64,000 nt of DNA from SZUA-36 sp963759155 (GCA_963759155.1 CAVWXX010000019.1:310001-374000), one strand, 5' to 3'; counted from the stretch's first letter, positions 25,714 to 35,655 are shown. The notes: generated by a model from the sequence alone, not told the origin. Program-made: numbers and translations.

Positions 25714-26904
25714 TTAGTTGAATAACACGAATGGAATGACATCCACCCTTTCACCTTTATGAATATCCTCATCGGGCTTCTGCACCACGAAACCGTCTCC
25801 CCAACTGGTTGAATACAAAACGCCGCTACTTTGTTTTTCAAATATTTCCACACCATCGGTGGTCGAACGCACACGCAAATACTCCTGCCGGAAACTGCCT
25901 TTTTTATCAAATAATGCCGTTTCCCTGAGTGGAACGATGTCGGAATGGCTGACACCCTGGCAGTCGAATAAATAGGGACGTGCGATCACAAGTGCTGTTA
26001 CAAAAGCCGATACCGGGTTGCCGGGCAGACCCAGAAACGGTGTCCCTAAAACATCACCGAAGGCAAAAGGCTTGCCGGGTTTAATCGCCACGCGCCAAAG
26101 ATCAATATGACCAAGCGACTCGACCACCGCCTTGACATGATCCTCTTCGCCCACGGAAACACCACCCGTTGTAATGATGGCATCGGCCTCACGACTGGCT
26201 TCGGATAGCGTCCCGCTGATTATTTGTGGATCATCTGCTGTAATCCCGAAATCGACGACCTCAAATCCCCAGCCTTCGATCAAGGCCTGAAGCATATAGC
26301 GGTTGGAGTTGTAAATTTGACCTGGTTTGAGAGGGTCTCCTGGCTCTACAAGTTCTTCACCGGTTGAGACAATGGCAACTTTCAAACGACATCTGACGTC
26401 AATCCTGGCAATACCCAGTGACGCAATCAAACCAAGATCCTGTGCGCGAAGGCGATGACCTGCCTGTAATACCGTCCCGCCCTGCCTGATATCCTGACCT
26501 CTTGGACGAATATTTGCGCCAATATTGCCCACGACATCCATAAAGACCCTGTCGCCATCGGCCTTACACTTCTCCTGCATGACCACGACATCGGCTCCCT
26601 CGGGTGTTTCAGCACCGGTAAAGATACGTGCTGCCGTGCCTGGTTTGAGCGGTGCCGGTGGCTTGCCCGCAGTTATGCGTTGACTAATTTCGAGCGCCTG
26701 ATCTGACGAGACCCAATCCGCCCGGCGCAGGGCATAACCATCCATCGCACTGTTATCCGCCGGTGGTACATCGATGGAAGAAACAACATCGGCAGCTAAC
26801 ACCCGACCAAGACCATTTTTCAGATCGATACTCTCGTCTTCCACCCGAACCCGGTTATTACGCCGCAGACGTTCATGCGCCTCTGACACCGTAATCATGC
26901 TCAT
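25714..26904 (-). CDS. moeA: Molybdopterin molybdenumtransferase
   Basis: A 396-residue protein that inserts molybdate into adenylylated molybdopterin. It has the MoeA order: an N-terminal domain with PPADNSAMDGYALR, then RIFTGAETPEGAD, the central MogA-like domain with TTGGVSVGEEDHVK, and LPGNPVSAF near the end. It sits at the end of the formate dehydrogenase/cofactor operon; the enzyme it would serve is the molybdenum-dependent FdsA. Confidence 0.95.
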   Translation of the reverse strand: MSMITVSEAHERLRRNNRVRVEDESIDLKNGLGRVLAADVVSSIDVPPADNSAMDGYALRRADWVSSDQALEISQRITAGKPPAPLKPGTAARIFTGAETPEGADVVVMQEKCKADGDRVFMDVVGNIGANIRPRGQDIRQGGTVLQAGHRLRAQDLGLIASLGIARIDVRCRLKVAIVSTGEELVEPGDPLKPGQIYNSNRYMLQALIEGWGFEVVDFGITADDPQIISGTLSEASREADAIITTGGVSVGEEDHVKAVVESLGHIDLWRVAIKPGKPFAFGDVLGTPFLGLPGNPVSAFVTALVIARPYLFDCQGVSHSDIVPLRETALFDKKGSFRQEYLRVRSTTDGVEIFEKQSSGVLYSTSWGDGFVVQKPDEDIHKGERVDVIPFVLFN

Positions 26905-26940
26905 GGCAGCTTTGCTCCCGAGCGTGTTTGCGCGGCGAAA

Positions 26941-27426
26941 TTACACGGGCCGGTGACTGCTATCGAGTTGCTCTTTGAGAATCCTGTTCCAACCGGTTCG
27001 ACAAGCGCCCGTTGACCCGGGCAAACAGAAAACCAGGGTCTGGTTGGCGAGCCCGGCCAATGCCCTCGACTGTACGGTTGACGAACCGATCTCGTCATAC
27101 GAAAGCTGACGGAACAACTCGCCAAAACCTTCGATGTTTTGATCAAAAAGCGGTTTCAAAGCCTCGGGGGTGGAATCACGTTGAGTCAGACCGGTGCCGC
27201 CCGTTGAAATAATGACATCGATACCCGGATCTGCAATCCAGGCCGATACGATGGCCCGGCTCGTGTAGATTTCATCCTTGCACAATTCCCGTGCAGCAAG
27301 CTTGTGGCCGGCAGCCTCCAGTGAGTCAACCAGTGTCTGACCGGATGTGTCGTTTTCAAATGTGCGTGAATCCGACAGTGTCAGGATGGCGATATTCAGG
27401 GGGATAAAATCAGCGTCTTTATGCAA
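26941..27426 (-). CDS. moaB: Molybdenum cofactor biosynthesis protein B
   Basis: A 161-residue MoaB/MogA-fold protein. LTLSDSRTFENDTSGQ is near the start, IISTGGTGLTQRDSTPEAL follows in the middle, and LPGSTGACRTGWNRIL near the end. It adenylylates molybdopterin before molybdenum insertion by MoeA, whose gene follows 36 bases downstream. Confidence 0.93.
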   Translation of the reverse strand: MHKDADFIPLNIAILTLSDSRTFENDTSGQTLVDSLEAAGHKLAARELCKDEIYTSRAIVSAWIADPGIDVIISTGGTGLTQRDSTPEALKPLFDQNIEGFGELFRQLSYDEIGSSTVQSRALAGLANQTLVFCLPGSTGACRTGWNRILKEQLDSSHRPV

Positions 27427-27473
27427 TGTACCGTTCCTTTTGAAATGGGTTCAATCAACCTGACATGATCCTG

Positions 27474-28091
27474 CTATGTGTGCATGCGGTCAAGCCATTG
27501 CGCGGCGGAATCGAGTTCGCCAGGTGTATTGACGTTATAAAAGGGTGGTGGCTCCTGCACCGGCCATTCCACAAGCTCATGTGGCATGGACATCAAAAGG
27601 TGCTTGAGACCGCCCCTGCCCTGCTCTACCAAGGCCTGGCGTATGGCAGGCAAATGATGGCTTTGCCATAATGAAAATGTCGGTTGCAATACACCCTCGT
27701 AAGAAATGGCTATCACCTTTTCGTGCCTGGCCTGATCTGCGTCCAATAAAACCTGCACAAGCGTGTCCGGAATGAAAGGGGCGTCACAGGGACACAATAC
27801 CAGACCGGCGTCGTGACCTTCATTACAAAGGTATTGCAGTGCGGAATACAAACCCGTCAATGGCCCACGATAATCGGGCAACAGGTCGGGTACGGTGACC
27901 AAACCGTAACGGTCGAAATCAGACGTCTCAGCTTCACAGCTGAGTAGCAGTGGATCCAGATGAGCTGCTAACTTATCGATTACATGCTTGATAATCGCCT
28001 GGCCATCCAACTCGAGTAACGCTTTTCGCGGAACTCCCATGCGACTGGAGCGACCACCTGCAAGAATGACACCAGCCGGTTTGTCCATCAT
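27474..28091 (-). CDS. mobA: Molybdenum cofactor guanylyltransferase
   Basis: A 205-residue nucleotidyltransferase that attaches GMP to molybdenum cofactor to give the bis-MGD form needed by FdsA. The N-terminal signature AGVILAGGRSSRMGVPRKALLEL is clear, as is LCPCDAPFIP (the metal-binding Asp region). Start could be ATG 28091 or 28088. It lies directly after fdsD with two bases between, in the same operon. Confidence 0.93.
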   Translation of the reverse strand: MMDKPAGVILAGGRSSRMGVPRKALLELDGQAIIKHVIDKLAAHLDPLLLSCEAETSDFDRYGLVTVPDLLPDYRGPLTGLYSALQYLCNEGHDAGLVLCPCDAPFIPDTLVQVLLDADQARHEKVIAISYEGVLQPTFSLWQSHHLPAIRQALVEQGRGGLKHLLMSMPHELVEWPVQEPPPFYNVNTPGELDSAAQWLDRMHT

Positions 28092-28093
28092 GA

Positions 28094-28306
28094 TTAACGC
28101 CGGAGTTTTTTCAGAGCCGGTAACAATGCGTCACTCAAGCCCTGGCCACCACTGTCTGCATACTCAAGCAATAGTTTACGCATACGGGGCGCCCAGAAAC
28201 GATTAATGTGATCGGCAATGCGCTCATCTGCATTGCTCTGAAAGCTGAGATTTGCCGCAATATCATTGGCCATTGATACCAGGTGATTTGTCTCGGAATT
28301 TGCCAT
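28094..28306 (-). CDS. fdsD: Formate dehydrogenase delta subunit
   Basis: A 70-residue protein with the FdsD pattern: LVSMANDIAANLSF near the start and HINRFWAPRMRKLLLEYA in the middle. FdsD is part of soluble NAD-dependent formate dehydrogenase in Cupriavidus-like systems and is needed for activity, perhaps in cofactor handling. It sits in the expected place between fdhD and mobA. Confidence 0.9.
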   Translation of the reverse strand: MANSETNHLVSMANDIAANLSFQSNADERIADHINRFWAPRMRKLLLEYADSGGQGLSDALLPALKKLRR

Positions 28307-28329
28307 TTTTCTACTTTGCCTCGAATCGA

Positions 28330-29127
28330 TCAGGCATCCCTGATCCGACTTTCGAAAGTATATACGTTGTGTCTTCCCGGGCGGGCAAAACCAACCAGGG
28401 TAATCCCGCTGCGGTGGGCAAAATCTATCGCCAGGGTAGTGGGCGCAGAAACCGAGACCAAAACCTCCATACCTGCCGCCGCTGCCTTATAAACCATCTC
28501 GTAACTTGCCCGGCTTGATACCAGCACAAAACCGGCGCTGGGGTCAAACCCGGTCCTGACAAGAAAACCGATCAGTTTATCCAGTGCGTTATGCCGTCCA
28601 ACATCTTCCCGTAAAGCCAGAATCACGCCATCGCTGTCGCACCATGCTGCACCGTGCACGGCACCTGTCACCACCTGTAAAGGCTGGTGTGCGTTCAGTG
28701 ACAGCACTGCCGCCTGCAAAGCTGCTGCTGTCACAGACACCTCGCTGCCAACAACCGCCGGTTGACGCATGGCCTGGTCAAGTGACTCTGCGCCACACAG
28801 GCCACAGCCTGTCCGACCGACCAGGTTACGGCGTTGACCGGCGAGTTGCTCATAACAATTCTCACTGACCGTCAAGGCCGCCTCCAGCCCGTTATCCCGT
28901 TCGATGATGGCGATATCGAGAATGTCTGTTGAGTGTTTAACGATACCTTCAGACAAACTGAACCCAATGGCAAAATCCTCAAGCGCGGTAGGCGTCACCA
29001 TCATGACAACATGGGAATGTTTGTTATAGGTCAGTGCCACGGGAACTTCCGCTGCCACGTCATCATCCCGTCTTTGGAAATGACCCTCCTCCCAGCCAAT
29101 GACCGAAACCTTGCGTGAAACCGACAC
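28330..29127 (-). CDS. fdhD: Formate dehydrogenase accessory sulfurtransferase
   Basis: A 265-residue FdhD/FdsC protein that moves sulfur to the molybdenum cofactor before its insertion into formate dehydrogenase. It has VALTYNKHSHVVMMVTPTALEDFAIGF at its start, the cysteine loop GRTGCGLCGAES, REDVGRHNALDKLIG, and VSSRASYEM. It lies between fdsA and fdsD, 15 bases after fdsA. Confidence 0.95.
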   Translation of the reverse strand: MSVSRKVSVIGWEEGHFQRRDDDVAAEVPVALTYNKHSHVVMMVTPTALEDFAIGFSLSEGIVKHSTDILDIAIIERDNGLEAALTVSENCYEQLAGQRRNLVGRTGCGLCGAESLDQAMRQPAVVGSEVSVTAAALQAAVLSLNAHQPLQVVTGAVHGAAWCDSDGVILALREDVGRHNALDKLIGFLVRTGFDPSAGFVLVSSRASYEMVYKAAAAGMEVLVSVSAPTTLAIDFAHRSGITLVGFARPGRHNVYTFESRIRDA

Positions 29128-29142
29128 TATCTGTACGCCCGG

Positions 29143-32001
29143 TCAGACACCCGGTTTACGGGCCTTATCGAGAAATGCTTTTTGCTGCCGGTTGAAGACT
29201 TTCTGTTGCTTTTGCCATTCGGAAGGTTGTGTTACGCGGGTCGCCTGTACCGCTGTAACCTTGTATTCCGGGCAATTGGTGGCCCAGTCTGAGTTCTCGG
29301 TGGTCACGATATTGGCGCCTGTCATCGGGAAATGGAAAGTCGTATAAACCACACCCGGCTGGACCTTTTCAGTGACCACGGCACGCAATACCGTGTCTCC
29401 GGCCCGGCTTTTTATACCCACCCAGTCACCGGAACGGATGCCACGATCTTCGGCATCCACCGGGTGAATTTCGAGCAAATCCTGATCCGCCCAAACGGTA
29501 TTTTTGGTCCGCCGGGTTTGCGCGCCCACGTTGTATTGACTGAGAATTCTGCCGGTGGTTAGCAGCAAGGGATACTTACGTGTTGAACGCTCGGAAGTCG
29601 GCACAAACCCGGTGATTGCAAAATAACCTTTGCCGCGTACGAACTCATCAACATGCATGGTGGGGGTGCCATCAGGGGCAGCCTCGTTGCAGGGCCACTG
29701 GATACTTCCAAGCGCGTCTATCCTGTCATAGCTGACACCGCTGAATGTGGGTGTCAGCCGTGCAATTTCATCCATGATCTCAGACGGATGTGAATAACGC
29801 ATCGGATAACCCAGCGCGTTGGCGAGATCAACCGTGATCTCCCAGTCCTCTTTACCACTTCTTGAGGGCAAGACTTTACGCACCCTCGAAATACGCCGTT
29901 CGGCATTGGTAAAGGTGCCATTTTTCTCCAGGAAGGTTGATCCCGGCAGAAAAACATGGGCAAACCGTGCAGTCTCATTCAGGAAGATATCCTGAACAAC
30001 CAGGCATTTAAGCGCTTTCAATGCTGCTTCAACATGATGTGTATTGGGGTCGGACTGCGCGATATCTTCACCCTGGCAATACAGACCTTTGAAATCACCA
30101 CAGATCGCCGCATCAAACATATTCGGGATACGCAGGCCCGGCTCCGGCTGCAATTTCACCTGCCACTCGTTTTCAAACAGGCTGCGTACATCCGGATCAG
30201 AAATATGCCGGTAACCTGGTAGTTCATGTGGAAAGGAACCCATATCACAGGAGCCCTGCACATTGTTCTGCCCACGCAGCGGGTTAACACCCACGCCTTC
30301 ACGGCCAAGGTTACCGGTCGCCATGGCCAGGTTGGCAATACCCATGACGGTGGTCGAGCCCTGGCTGTGCTCGGTGACACCCAGTCCATAGTAAATAGCC
30401 GCATTGCCGGCATTTGCATACAGCCTGGCGGCCGCACGTAATTGACTGGCGGGAATACCTGTTACCGACTGCAGACGCTCTGGCGAGTTTTCCTCACCAC
30501 GGATGAATTCTGACCAGTGTTGCCAGGCTTCTATTTCACAGCGTTCACGTATGTATTTCTCATCGGCAAGGCCTTCGGTCACGATCACATGCGCCATTGC
30601 ATTAACAAAGGCCACATTACTGCCCGGCAATAACTGCAGATGATGCGCTGCACGGATATGTGGACTATCGACCAACTCGGTTTTACGTGGGTCAACAACA
30701 ATCAATTGCGCACCCTCACGCAGGCGACGTTTGAGACGCGAACCAAACACGGGATGTGCTTCCGTCGGATTGGCACCGATCAGCATCACGACATCGGCTT
30801 GAGATACAGAATCAAATGCCTGGGTGCCGGCTGACTCTCCCAGCGTGGTCTTTAAACCATAGCCGGTAGGTGAATGACAGACCCGGGCGCAGGTATCGAC
30901 ATTGTTATTGCCAAAGCCGGCACGTACCAGTTTTTGCACCAGGTAGGTCTCTTCATTACTGCAACGTGAGCTGGTTATCCCGCCAACGCTGTCCCGGCCA
31001 TATTCTGCCTGAATCTCCCGAAAACGCCGGGCGGTATATTCAATCGCCTCCTGCCAACTGACTTCCCGCCAGGGTTCATCAATACTGTCACGAATCATCG
31101 GCGTGGTGATACGGTCCCTGTGACTGGTATAACCAAAGGCAAAACGTCCTTTGACACAGGCATGACCCTCATTGGCCTTGCCGTCCTTGTAGGGCGTCAT
31201 ACGCACGACTTCGTCACCGCGTGTCTCCACCTTAAAAGCACAACCCACACCGCAATAGGCGCAGGTTGTCACGGTGCTTTTTTCCGGCAGGCCGATCTCT
31301 ATAACCGATTTCTCTTCCAGTGCTGCCGTCGGGCAACTGTTGACACAGGCTCCACAGGAAACACACTCGGACTCCATAAAGGATTCCATTTGCCCTGCGG
31401 TAATCTTTGACTCGAAACCACGACCGTCCACCGTCAATGCGAATGTGCCCTGGATATCATCACAGGCACGCACACAGCGGTAGCAGACAATGCACATCGA
31501 CGGGTCAAAGGTGAAATAAGGGTTGGATTCGTCTTTAACAGCCTGCTGGTGATTGCTGCCGGTTAATCCATAGCGACTGTCTTCGACACCCAGTTCCCCG
31601 GCGACATCCTGCAATTCACAATCGCCATTGCTTGGGCAAGTCACACAGTCCAGCGGGTGATCTGAAATATAAAGTTCGAGAACATTCTTACGCAGCTTTT
31701 CGAGCTTGCCCGATTGGGTGCTGACGACCATGCCCTCTTCTGCAAGTGTCGTACACGATGCCGGCAACCCCTTGCGACCCTCGATTTCAACCAGGCACAT
31801 ACGGCAGGAACCAAAGGCATCGAGGCTATCGGTAGCACAGAGCTTTGGCACGTTGATACCCACAAGTGCTGCAGCGCGCATAACGGAACTTCCGGCATCA
31901 ACCCGTACACGCCGGCCATCGATTTCCAGGCTGACCTGTTCTGATGCATCACGCGGTCGTGGTGTTCCCAGGTCTTCCAGGCTTATATGCCGCTCATTCA
32001 T
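29143..32001 (-). CDS. fdsA: NAD-dependent formate dehydrogenase alpha subunit
   Basis: A 952-residue molybdoenzyme with the FdsA order. An N-terminal [2Fe-2S] ferredoxin domain (about residues 20-100) leads to the His/Cys segment CVTCPSNGDCELQ. A two-[4Fe-4S] ferredoxin domain follows (CIVCYRCVRACDDIQG and CVSCGACVNSCPTAAL), then the molybdopterin domain with CAYCGVGCAF. The molybdenum ligand is the Cys in ARVCHSPTGYGLKTTLGESAG, so this is the Cys form, not selenocysteine. It oxidises formate to CO2 and passes electrons to FdsB/FdsG. Three bases separate it from fdsB. Confidence 0.96.
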   Translation of the reverse strand: MNERHISLEDLGTPRPRDASEQVSLEIDGRRVRVDAGSSVMRAAALVGINVPKLCATDSLDAFGSCRMCLVEIEGRKGLPASCTTLAEEGMVVSTQSGKLEKLRKNVLELYISDHPLDCVTCPSNGDCELQDVAGELGVEDSRYGLTGSNHQQAVKDESNPYFTFDPSMCIVCYRCVRACDDIQGTFALTVDGRGFESKITAGQMESFMESECVSCGACVNSCPTAALEEKSVIEIGLPEKSTVTTCAYCGVGCAFKVETRGDEVVRMTPYKDGKANEGHACVKGRFAFGYTSHRDRITTPMIRDSIDEPWREVSWQEAIEYTARRFREIQAEYGRDSVGGITSSRCSNEETYLVQKLVRAGFGNNNVDTCARVCHSPTGYGLKTTLGESAGTQAFDSVSQADVVMLIGANPTEAHPVFGSRLKRRLREGAQLIVVDPRKTELVDSPHIRAAHHLQLLPGSNVAFVNAMAHVIVTEGLADEKYIRERCEIEAWQHWSEFIRGEENSPERLQSVTGIPASQLRAAARLYANAGNAAIYYGLGVTEHSQGSTTVMGIANLAMATGNLGREGVGVNPLRGQNNVQGSCDMGSFPHELPGYRHISDPDVRSLFENEWQVKLQPEPGLRIPNMFDAAICGDFKGLYCQGEDIAQSDPNTHHVEAALKALKCLVVQDIFLNETARFAHVFLPGSTFLEKNGTFTNAERRISRVRKVLPSRSGKEDWEITVDLANALGYPMRYSHPSEIMDEIARLTPTFSGVSYDRIDALGSIQWPCNEAAPDGTPTMHVDEFVRGKGYFAITGFVPTSERSTRKYPLLLTTGRILSQYNVGAQTRRTKNTVWADQDLLEIHPVDAEDRGIRSGDWVGIKSRAGDTVLRAVVTEKVQPGVVYTTFHFPMTGANIVTTENSDWATNCPEYKVTAVQATRVTQPSEWQKQQKVFNRQQKAFLDKARKPGV

Positions 32002-32004
32002 GCT

Positions 32005-33553
32005 TTAGCCCTCAGCCTCGTTATTGCGTGCAAAATCCTGTGGGAAGTACTTTACTGCGCTGCGTACCGGCATCGGAGTCAAACCACCCATGGCGCACAA
32101 TGAACCGGCATCAAGGGTTTCACATAAGTCTTCGAGCAACTCAAGATTGGCTGATCTGTTTTCATTTCCGGCTATTTTATCAATGACTTCTACACCCCGA
32201 ACCGAACCGATACGACAAGGCGTGCATTTGCCGCAGGACTCAACTGCACAAAACTCCATCGCGAAACGCGCTTGTTCCAGCATATCGACACTATCATCAA
32301 AGACCACGACTCCGCCGTGACCCAGCATGGCCCCAACCGCGCTAAAGGCTTCGTAATCCAATGGTGTATCCCATTGAGATGCCGGCAGATAGGCACCCAG
32401 TGGACCCCCGACCTGGATCGCCCGCACCGGTCTGCCACTGGCAGTACCGCCGCCGAAATCTTCAACCAGTTCACGCAGGCTTGCACCAAAAGGCACTTCG
32501 ACCAGGCCGCCACGGCGGATATTTCCCGCCAATTGCACACTGAGTGTTCCTCGTGACCGGCCACTACCGTAATCCCGGTAATAGGCGGCGCCCTTCGCCA
32601 ACACGGTCGATACGGCAGCCAGTGTCAGGACGTTATTGACCACCGTGGGTTTGCCAAACAGACCTTCGATGGCCGGTAACGGTGGCTTGAACCGAACCAG
32701 ACCGCGTTTTCCTTCCAGGCTCTCGAGCATGGAGGTTTCTTCACCACAGATATAGGCACCGGCACCGACGCGGATATGCAACTTGAAATCCCGACCACTG
32801 GCGCAGATATTTTTGCCAAGAAGATTGGCCTTTTCTGCCGACCGTAATCGCTTGCTGCAATACGCCCAGCGCTTTGGGGTATTCAGAACGCAAATAGATA
32901 TAACCCTCCGAAGCACCAACCGCCATTGCACAGATCGTCATCCCCTCAATTAACTGAAATGGATCTGCTTCCATCAACAAACGATCGGCGTAAGTACCGG
33001 AGTCCCCTTCATCTGCATTGGCGGTGACATACTTCTTATTTGCCGGTGCGTCCAAAACGGTACGCCACTTGATGCCGGTTGGAAATGCCGCACCGCCACG
33101 GCCACGCAGACCGGATTCAGTAACGGCATCTACAATCTCTGCCGGCGACATGTCGAGCGCCTTGTTCAACCCCTCATAACCACCATGCTGCTTGTAATCA
33201 TCGAGACTTAATGGGTCGATCTGGCCTGCGCGATTGAAAGTCAGGCGGTCCTGACGGGCCAGCCACTCGATATCTGTCAGCTTCCCCAAAAACAATGCAT
33301 GCTCACATTGAGCCGGAAACCCGGCTTCTAAAAGACCTGCAACATCACCTGCACTCACCGGTCCAAATGCATAACGCTCCCCTTCTGCTTCTATTTCCAC
33401 AAGGGGTTCGAGCCAGAAAGCACCACGCGAACCATTACGTACCAGCGAAATATCCAGATCCCGGCTTTTGGCCTGCAGTGCAATCTCTTCAGCCACCGCA
33501 TCTGCACCCAGTGCACAGGCCGTTGTGTCTGCCGGGACGAAAACCTTAAGCAT
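32005..33553 (-). pseudogene. fdsB: Formate dehydrogenase beta subunit (NuoF-like), split by one frameshift
   Basis: Two overlapping frames together make a complete FdsB. The first (from ATG 33553) ends after SEYPKALGVLQQAI; the second continues AEKANLLGKNI and runs to 32005. Removing one base near 32845 restores a 515-residue protein, the expected length. The FMN-binding GLRGRGGAAFPTGIKW is in the first part. NAD-binding GAGAYICGEETSMLESLEG and the iron-sulfur ligands ESCGKCTPCRIGS are in the second. The subunit passes electrons from FdsA/FdsG clusters to NAD+. All other genes of the operon are intact, so a sequencing or assembly error is a serious alternative to real inactivation. Confidence 0.85.
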
Positions 33554-33555
33554 GC

Positions 33556-34023
33556 TCAGATACCATCCAGTAATTCATCAAAGCGTGCCGCATCAACCCT
33601 TGCATGAACATCATCATCAATCCGAATCGAAGGTGAGCAGGCGCAGTTGCCCAGGCAATACACCGGCTCCAGTGAAAAACGACCATCCGGGGTTGTATCG
33701 CCGTAGTCGATACCGAGACGTTTTTTGACATGCCGTTCCAGGTTTCGTGAGCCCATCGCCTGGCAAGCTTCGGCACGACAAAGATGGATGGTCTTTTCAC
33801 CCCTGGGTTGATCATGAAAATCGTGATAGAAACTGATGACGCCATGCACTTCTGCACGTGAAAGCCCCATGCCCCCGGCAATTTGCGGGACACAATCCTT
33901 GGGAATAAAACCAATTTTCGCCTGTATCTCATGCAACAAAGGCAACAGGCCACCAGCAACATCCGAAAATTTCTGGATGACCTTTGCGACGACAGCGACC
34001 GTGGCTTCGTTTGAAGAAGACAT
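33556..34023 (-). CDS. fdsG: Formate dehydrogenase gamma subunit (NuoE-like)
   Basis: A 155-residue thioredoxin-fold [2Fe-2S] protein. LLPLLHEIQAKIGFIP is at the start, and the four cluster cysteines lie in CRAEACQAMG and YCLGNCACSPS. It is the first gene of the formate dehydrogenase operon; two bases separate it from fdsB. The upstream divergent neighbour is a ferredoxin gene. Confidence 0.93.
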   Translation of the reverse strand: MSSSNEATVAVVAKVIQKFSDVAGGLLPLLHEIQAKIGFIPKDCVPQIAGGMGLSRAEVHGVISFYHDFHDQPRGEKTIHLCRAEACQAMGSRNLERHVKKRLGIDYGDTTPDGRFSLEPVYCLGNCACSPSIRIDDDVHARVDAARFDELLDGI

Positions 34024-34156
34024 GTTTAATCCTTTGGGCGACTGATTGAATTAAAGTTTTCAAGCAATTTAACCCCATTTAAACCCATAAACAAATATAA
34101 TGCGTCCCGCCAAAAAGCAATGGTGACCAGAGAAAGCTATTTAGAGAGGACTTGTT

Positions 34157-34471
34157 GTGATCAATATTTCGGTAAAAGACCTGGATGGGCAGACTCATGA
34201 AATACAGGCACGCGAAGGCGACAGCCTGATGGAAGCCCTGCGCGAGCAGGAGTGGGGAGTACCGGCAATCTGTGGTGGCCTGTGCTCTTGCGGCACTTGC
34301 CACGTATACCTTGATCCCCAGTGGCAGGGTAAATTTATGCAGGCAGATTCAGATGAACAGGACCTGCTTGACGTATTTGAAACCACGCAAGCTACCTCAC
34401 GATTAAGCTGCCAACTGCAGCTTGGTGCGGAGCATGATGGCCTGAAACTGACTATCGCACCGGAGGAGTGA
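34157..34471 (+). CDS. Adrenodoxin-type [2Fe-2S] ferredoxin
   Basis: A 104-residue ferredoxin with cluster cysteines in the pattern C-x5-C-x2-C (from CGGLCSCGTC), with a fourth in LSCQ near residue 91. Such ferredoxins serve in iron-sulfur assembly or as electron donors to cytochromes P450 or oxygenases. The start is GTG at 34157, with AGAGAGGA six bases upstream. It is divergent from fdsG and is followed after 22 bases by a serine hydrolase. No partner reductase is visible. Confidence 0.88.
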   Translation: MINISVKDLDGQTHEIQAREGDSLMEALREQEWGVPAICGGLCSCGTCHVYLDPQWQGKFMQADSDEQDLLDVFETTQATSRLSCQLQLGAEHDGLKLTIAPEE

Positions 34472-34493
34472 CAGGTTTGTTGGGTGGTGTTCA

Positions 34494-35390
34494 ATGACAC
34501 GCCCATGTACAGTCAAGTTTATGCACTTACTCAGATACGTCCTGATTTCGGCCTGGTTTTTCCTTGGCGGGCAAGTGCTGGCGCAAGAAACGACCCGCTT
34601 ACTGAATGAAGCGGGCGACCCTCAATTGCAGGCAGGCCTGAAAAACCTCATTGCCGAACAAGGTCTGAGCGGTGCGGTCAAAGCGAAGCAACTCGCTGTG
34701 ATACTGATCATCGTCACCGACCCCGACAAACCCCGTCTTGCAGAATTTAATAGCCATCAAATGTTGTATGCGGCCAGCCTCCCGAAAATCGCGATACTGC
34801 TGGGTGCTGCGGTGGCCATCGATGAAGGCCGACTGGAACTCACCCCTGAACTCGAGGAGGACATGCATGCCATGATCCGCCAATCGTGTAACGCCTGTGC
34901 GACGAGGGTTCTGGCGCAAGTAGGGCGTGAAGAGTTATTGAAAGTCCTGCAATCACCCGAATACAACTTTTATGATCAGGATGGCCACGGCGGCCTGTGG
35001 GTCGGAAAAGATTATGGTCCAGGCACTGCTTACCAACGCGATCCTTTATCAAAACTATCCCATGGGGCGACCGCGTTTCAGGCCGCACGATTCTATTACG
35101 AATTACATACCGGAAATCTTGTTAGCCCCAAGCTGAATAAAATGATGCTGGATGTGCTTTCCAGGCCAGCGATTAACCACAAATTCGTAAAGGGTTTAGA
35201 GGCTTACCCTCATCTTGAAGTATTCAGGAAATCTGGCAGCTGGAAAACCTATCACGCAGATAGTGCACTGATACGCGGTGACGGTATCGCTTATATCATT
35301 GTCGCACTGGCCAATAATGCAAATGGAAATGCCTGGCTCGAGCAGCTTGCTGCGCCACTTCATGAGTTGGCGGTTTCGCATAACAAATAG
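34494..35390 (+). CDS. Secreted class A beta-lactamase-like serine hydrolase
   Basis: A 298-residue protein of the penicillin-recognising fold with a signal peptide (ISAWFFLGGQVLAQ). The three motifs are present: SLPK (S-x-x-K) in YAASLPKIAIL, SCN (S-x-N) in IRQSCNACATR, and KSGSW (K-S/T-G) near residue 245. Family members are beta-lactamases, DD-peptidases or esterases, and substrate cannot be told from this. ATG 34521 is an alternative start that leaves the signal intact. A related protein is encoded at 36011. Confidence 0.8.
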   Translation: MTRPCTVKFMHLLRYVLISAWFFLGGQVLAQETTRLLNEAGDPQLQAGLKNLIAEQGLSGAVKAKQLAVILIIVTDPDKPRLAEFNSHQMLYAASLPKIAILLGAAVAIDEGRLELTPELEEDMHAMIRQSCNACATRVLAQVGREELLKVLQSPEYNFYDQDGHGGLWVGKDYGPGTAYQRDPLSKLSHGATAFQAARFYYELHTGNLVSPKLNKMMLDVLSRPAINHKFVKGLEAYPHLEVFRKSGSWKTYHADSALIRGDGIAYIIVALANNANGNAWLEQLAAPLHELAVSHNK

Positions 35391-35440
35391 ACACGGTTAC
35401 TGGCTTCAAACTTGGCGTTCTGGTCTAAATTGATCAAGAA

Positions 35441-35462
35441 GGAAGGCAAGGCTATGCAGTAG
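35441..35462. repeat. Degenerate direct repeat, 22 bases
   Basis: It matches 35511-35532 at 20 of 22 bases. Sequence similarity continues weakly after both copies, so this looks like a partial, decayed second copy of the left half of the fold-back element beside it. Confidence 0.65.
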
Positions 35463-35493
35463 ACTTTCTTCAGGACTCACGCTCACAGGTTAA

Positions 35494-35655
35494 AAACCAT
35501 TGATCATTGGGGAAGCCAAGGCCATGCAGTAGCTTATGCCGGGACACGCCACAAGTACGTCCTGTAGGCTCTGCCGCGACATCCATGTCGCTCAAGGTCC
35601 CGACATAAGCTACTGCACCCCCTCGGCTTTGTGCGAATGCGGGGGTCAATGGTTT
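35494..35655. repeat. Long imperfect inverted repeat (intergenic element)
   Basis: The ends AAACCATTGA (35494-35503) and TCAATGGTTT (35646-35655) are exact inverted copies. Inside, a 21-base arm at 35525-35545 pairs with 35597-35617 at 20 of 21 positions. The centre contains CGACATCCATGTCG, itself a palindrome. No open frame is present, so it resembles a non-coding dispersed element rather than an insertion sequence. Confidence 0.7.

Noticed and set aside
32005..33553. Programmed ribosomal frameshift in fdsB
   Set aside because: No slippery sequence, stop-adjacent shift site or downstream structure was recognised at 32840-32870, and NuoF-like proteins are not known to use one.
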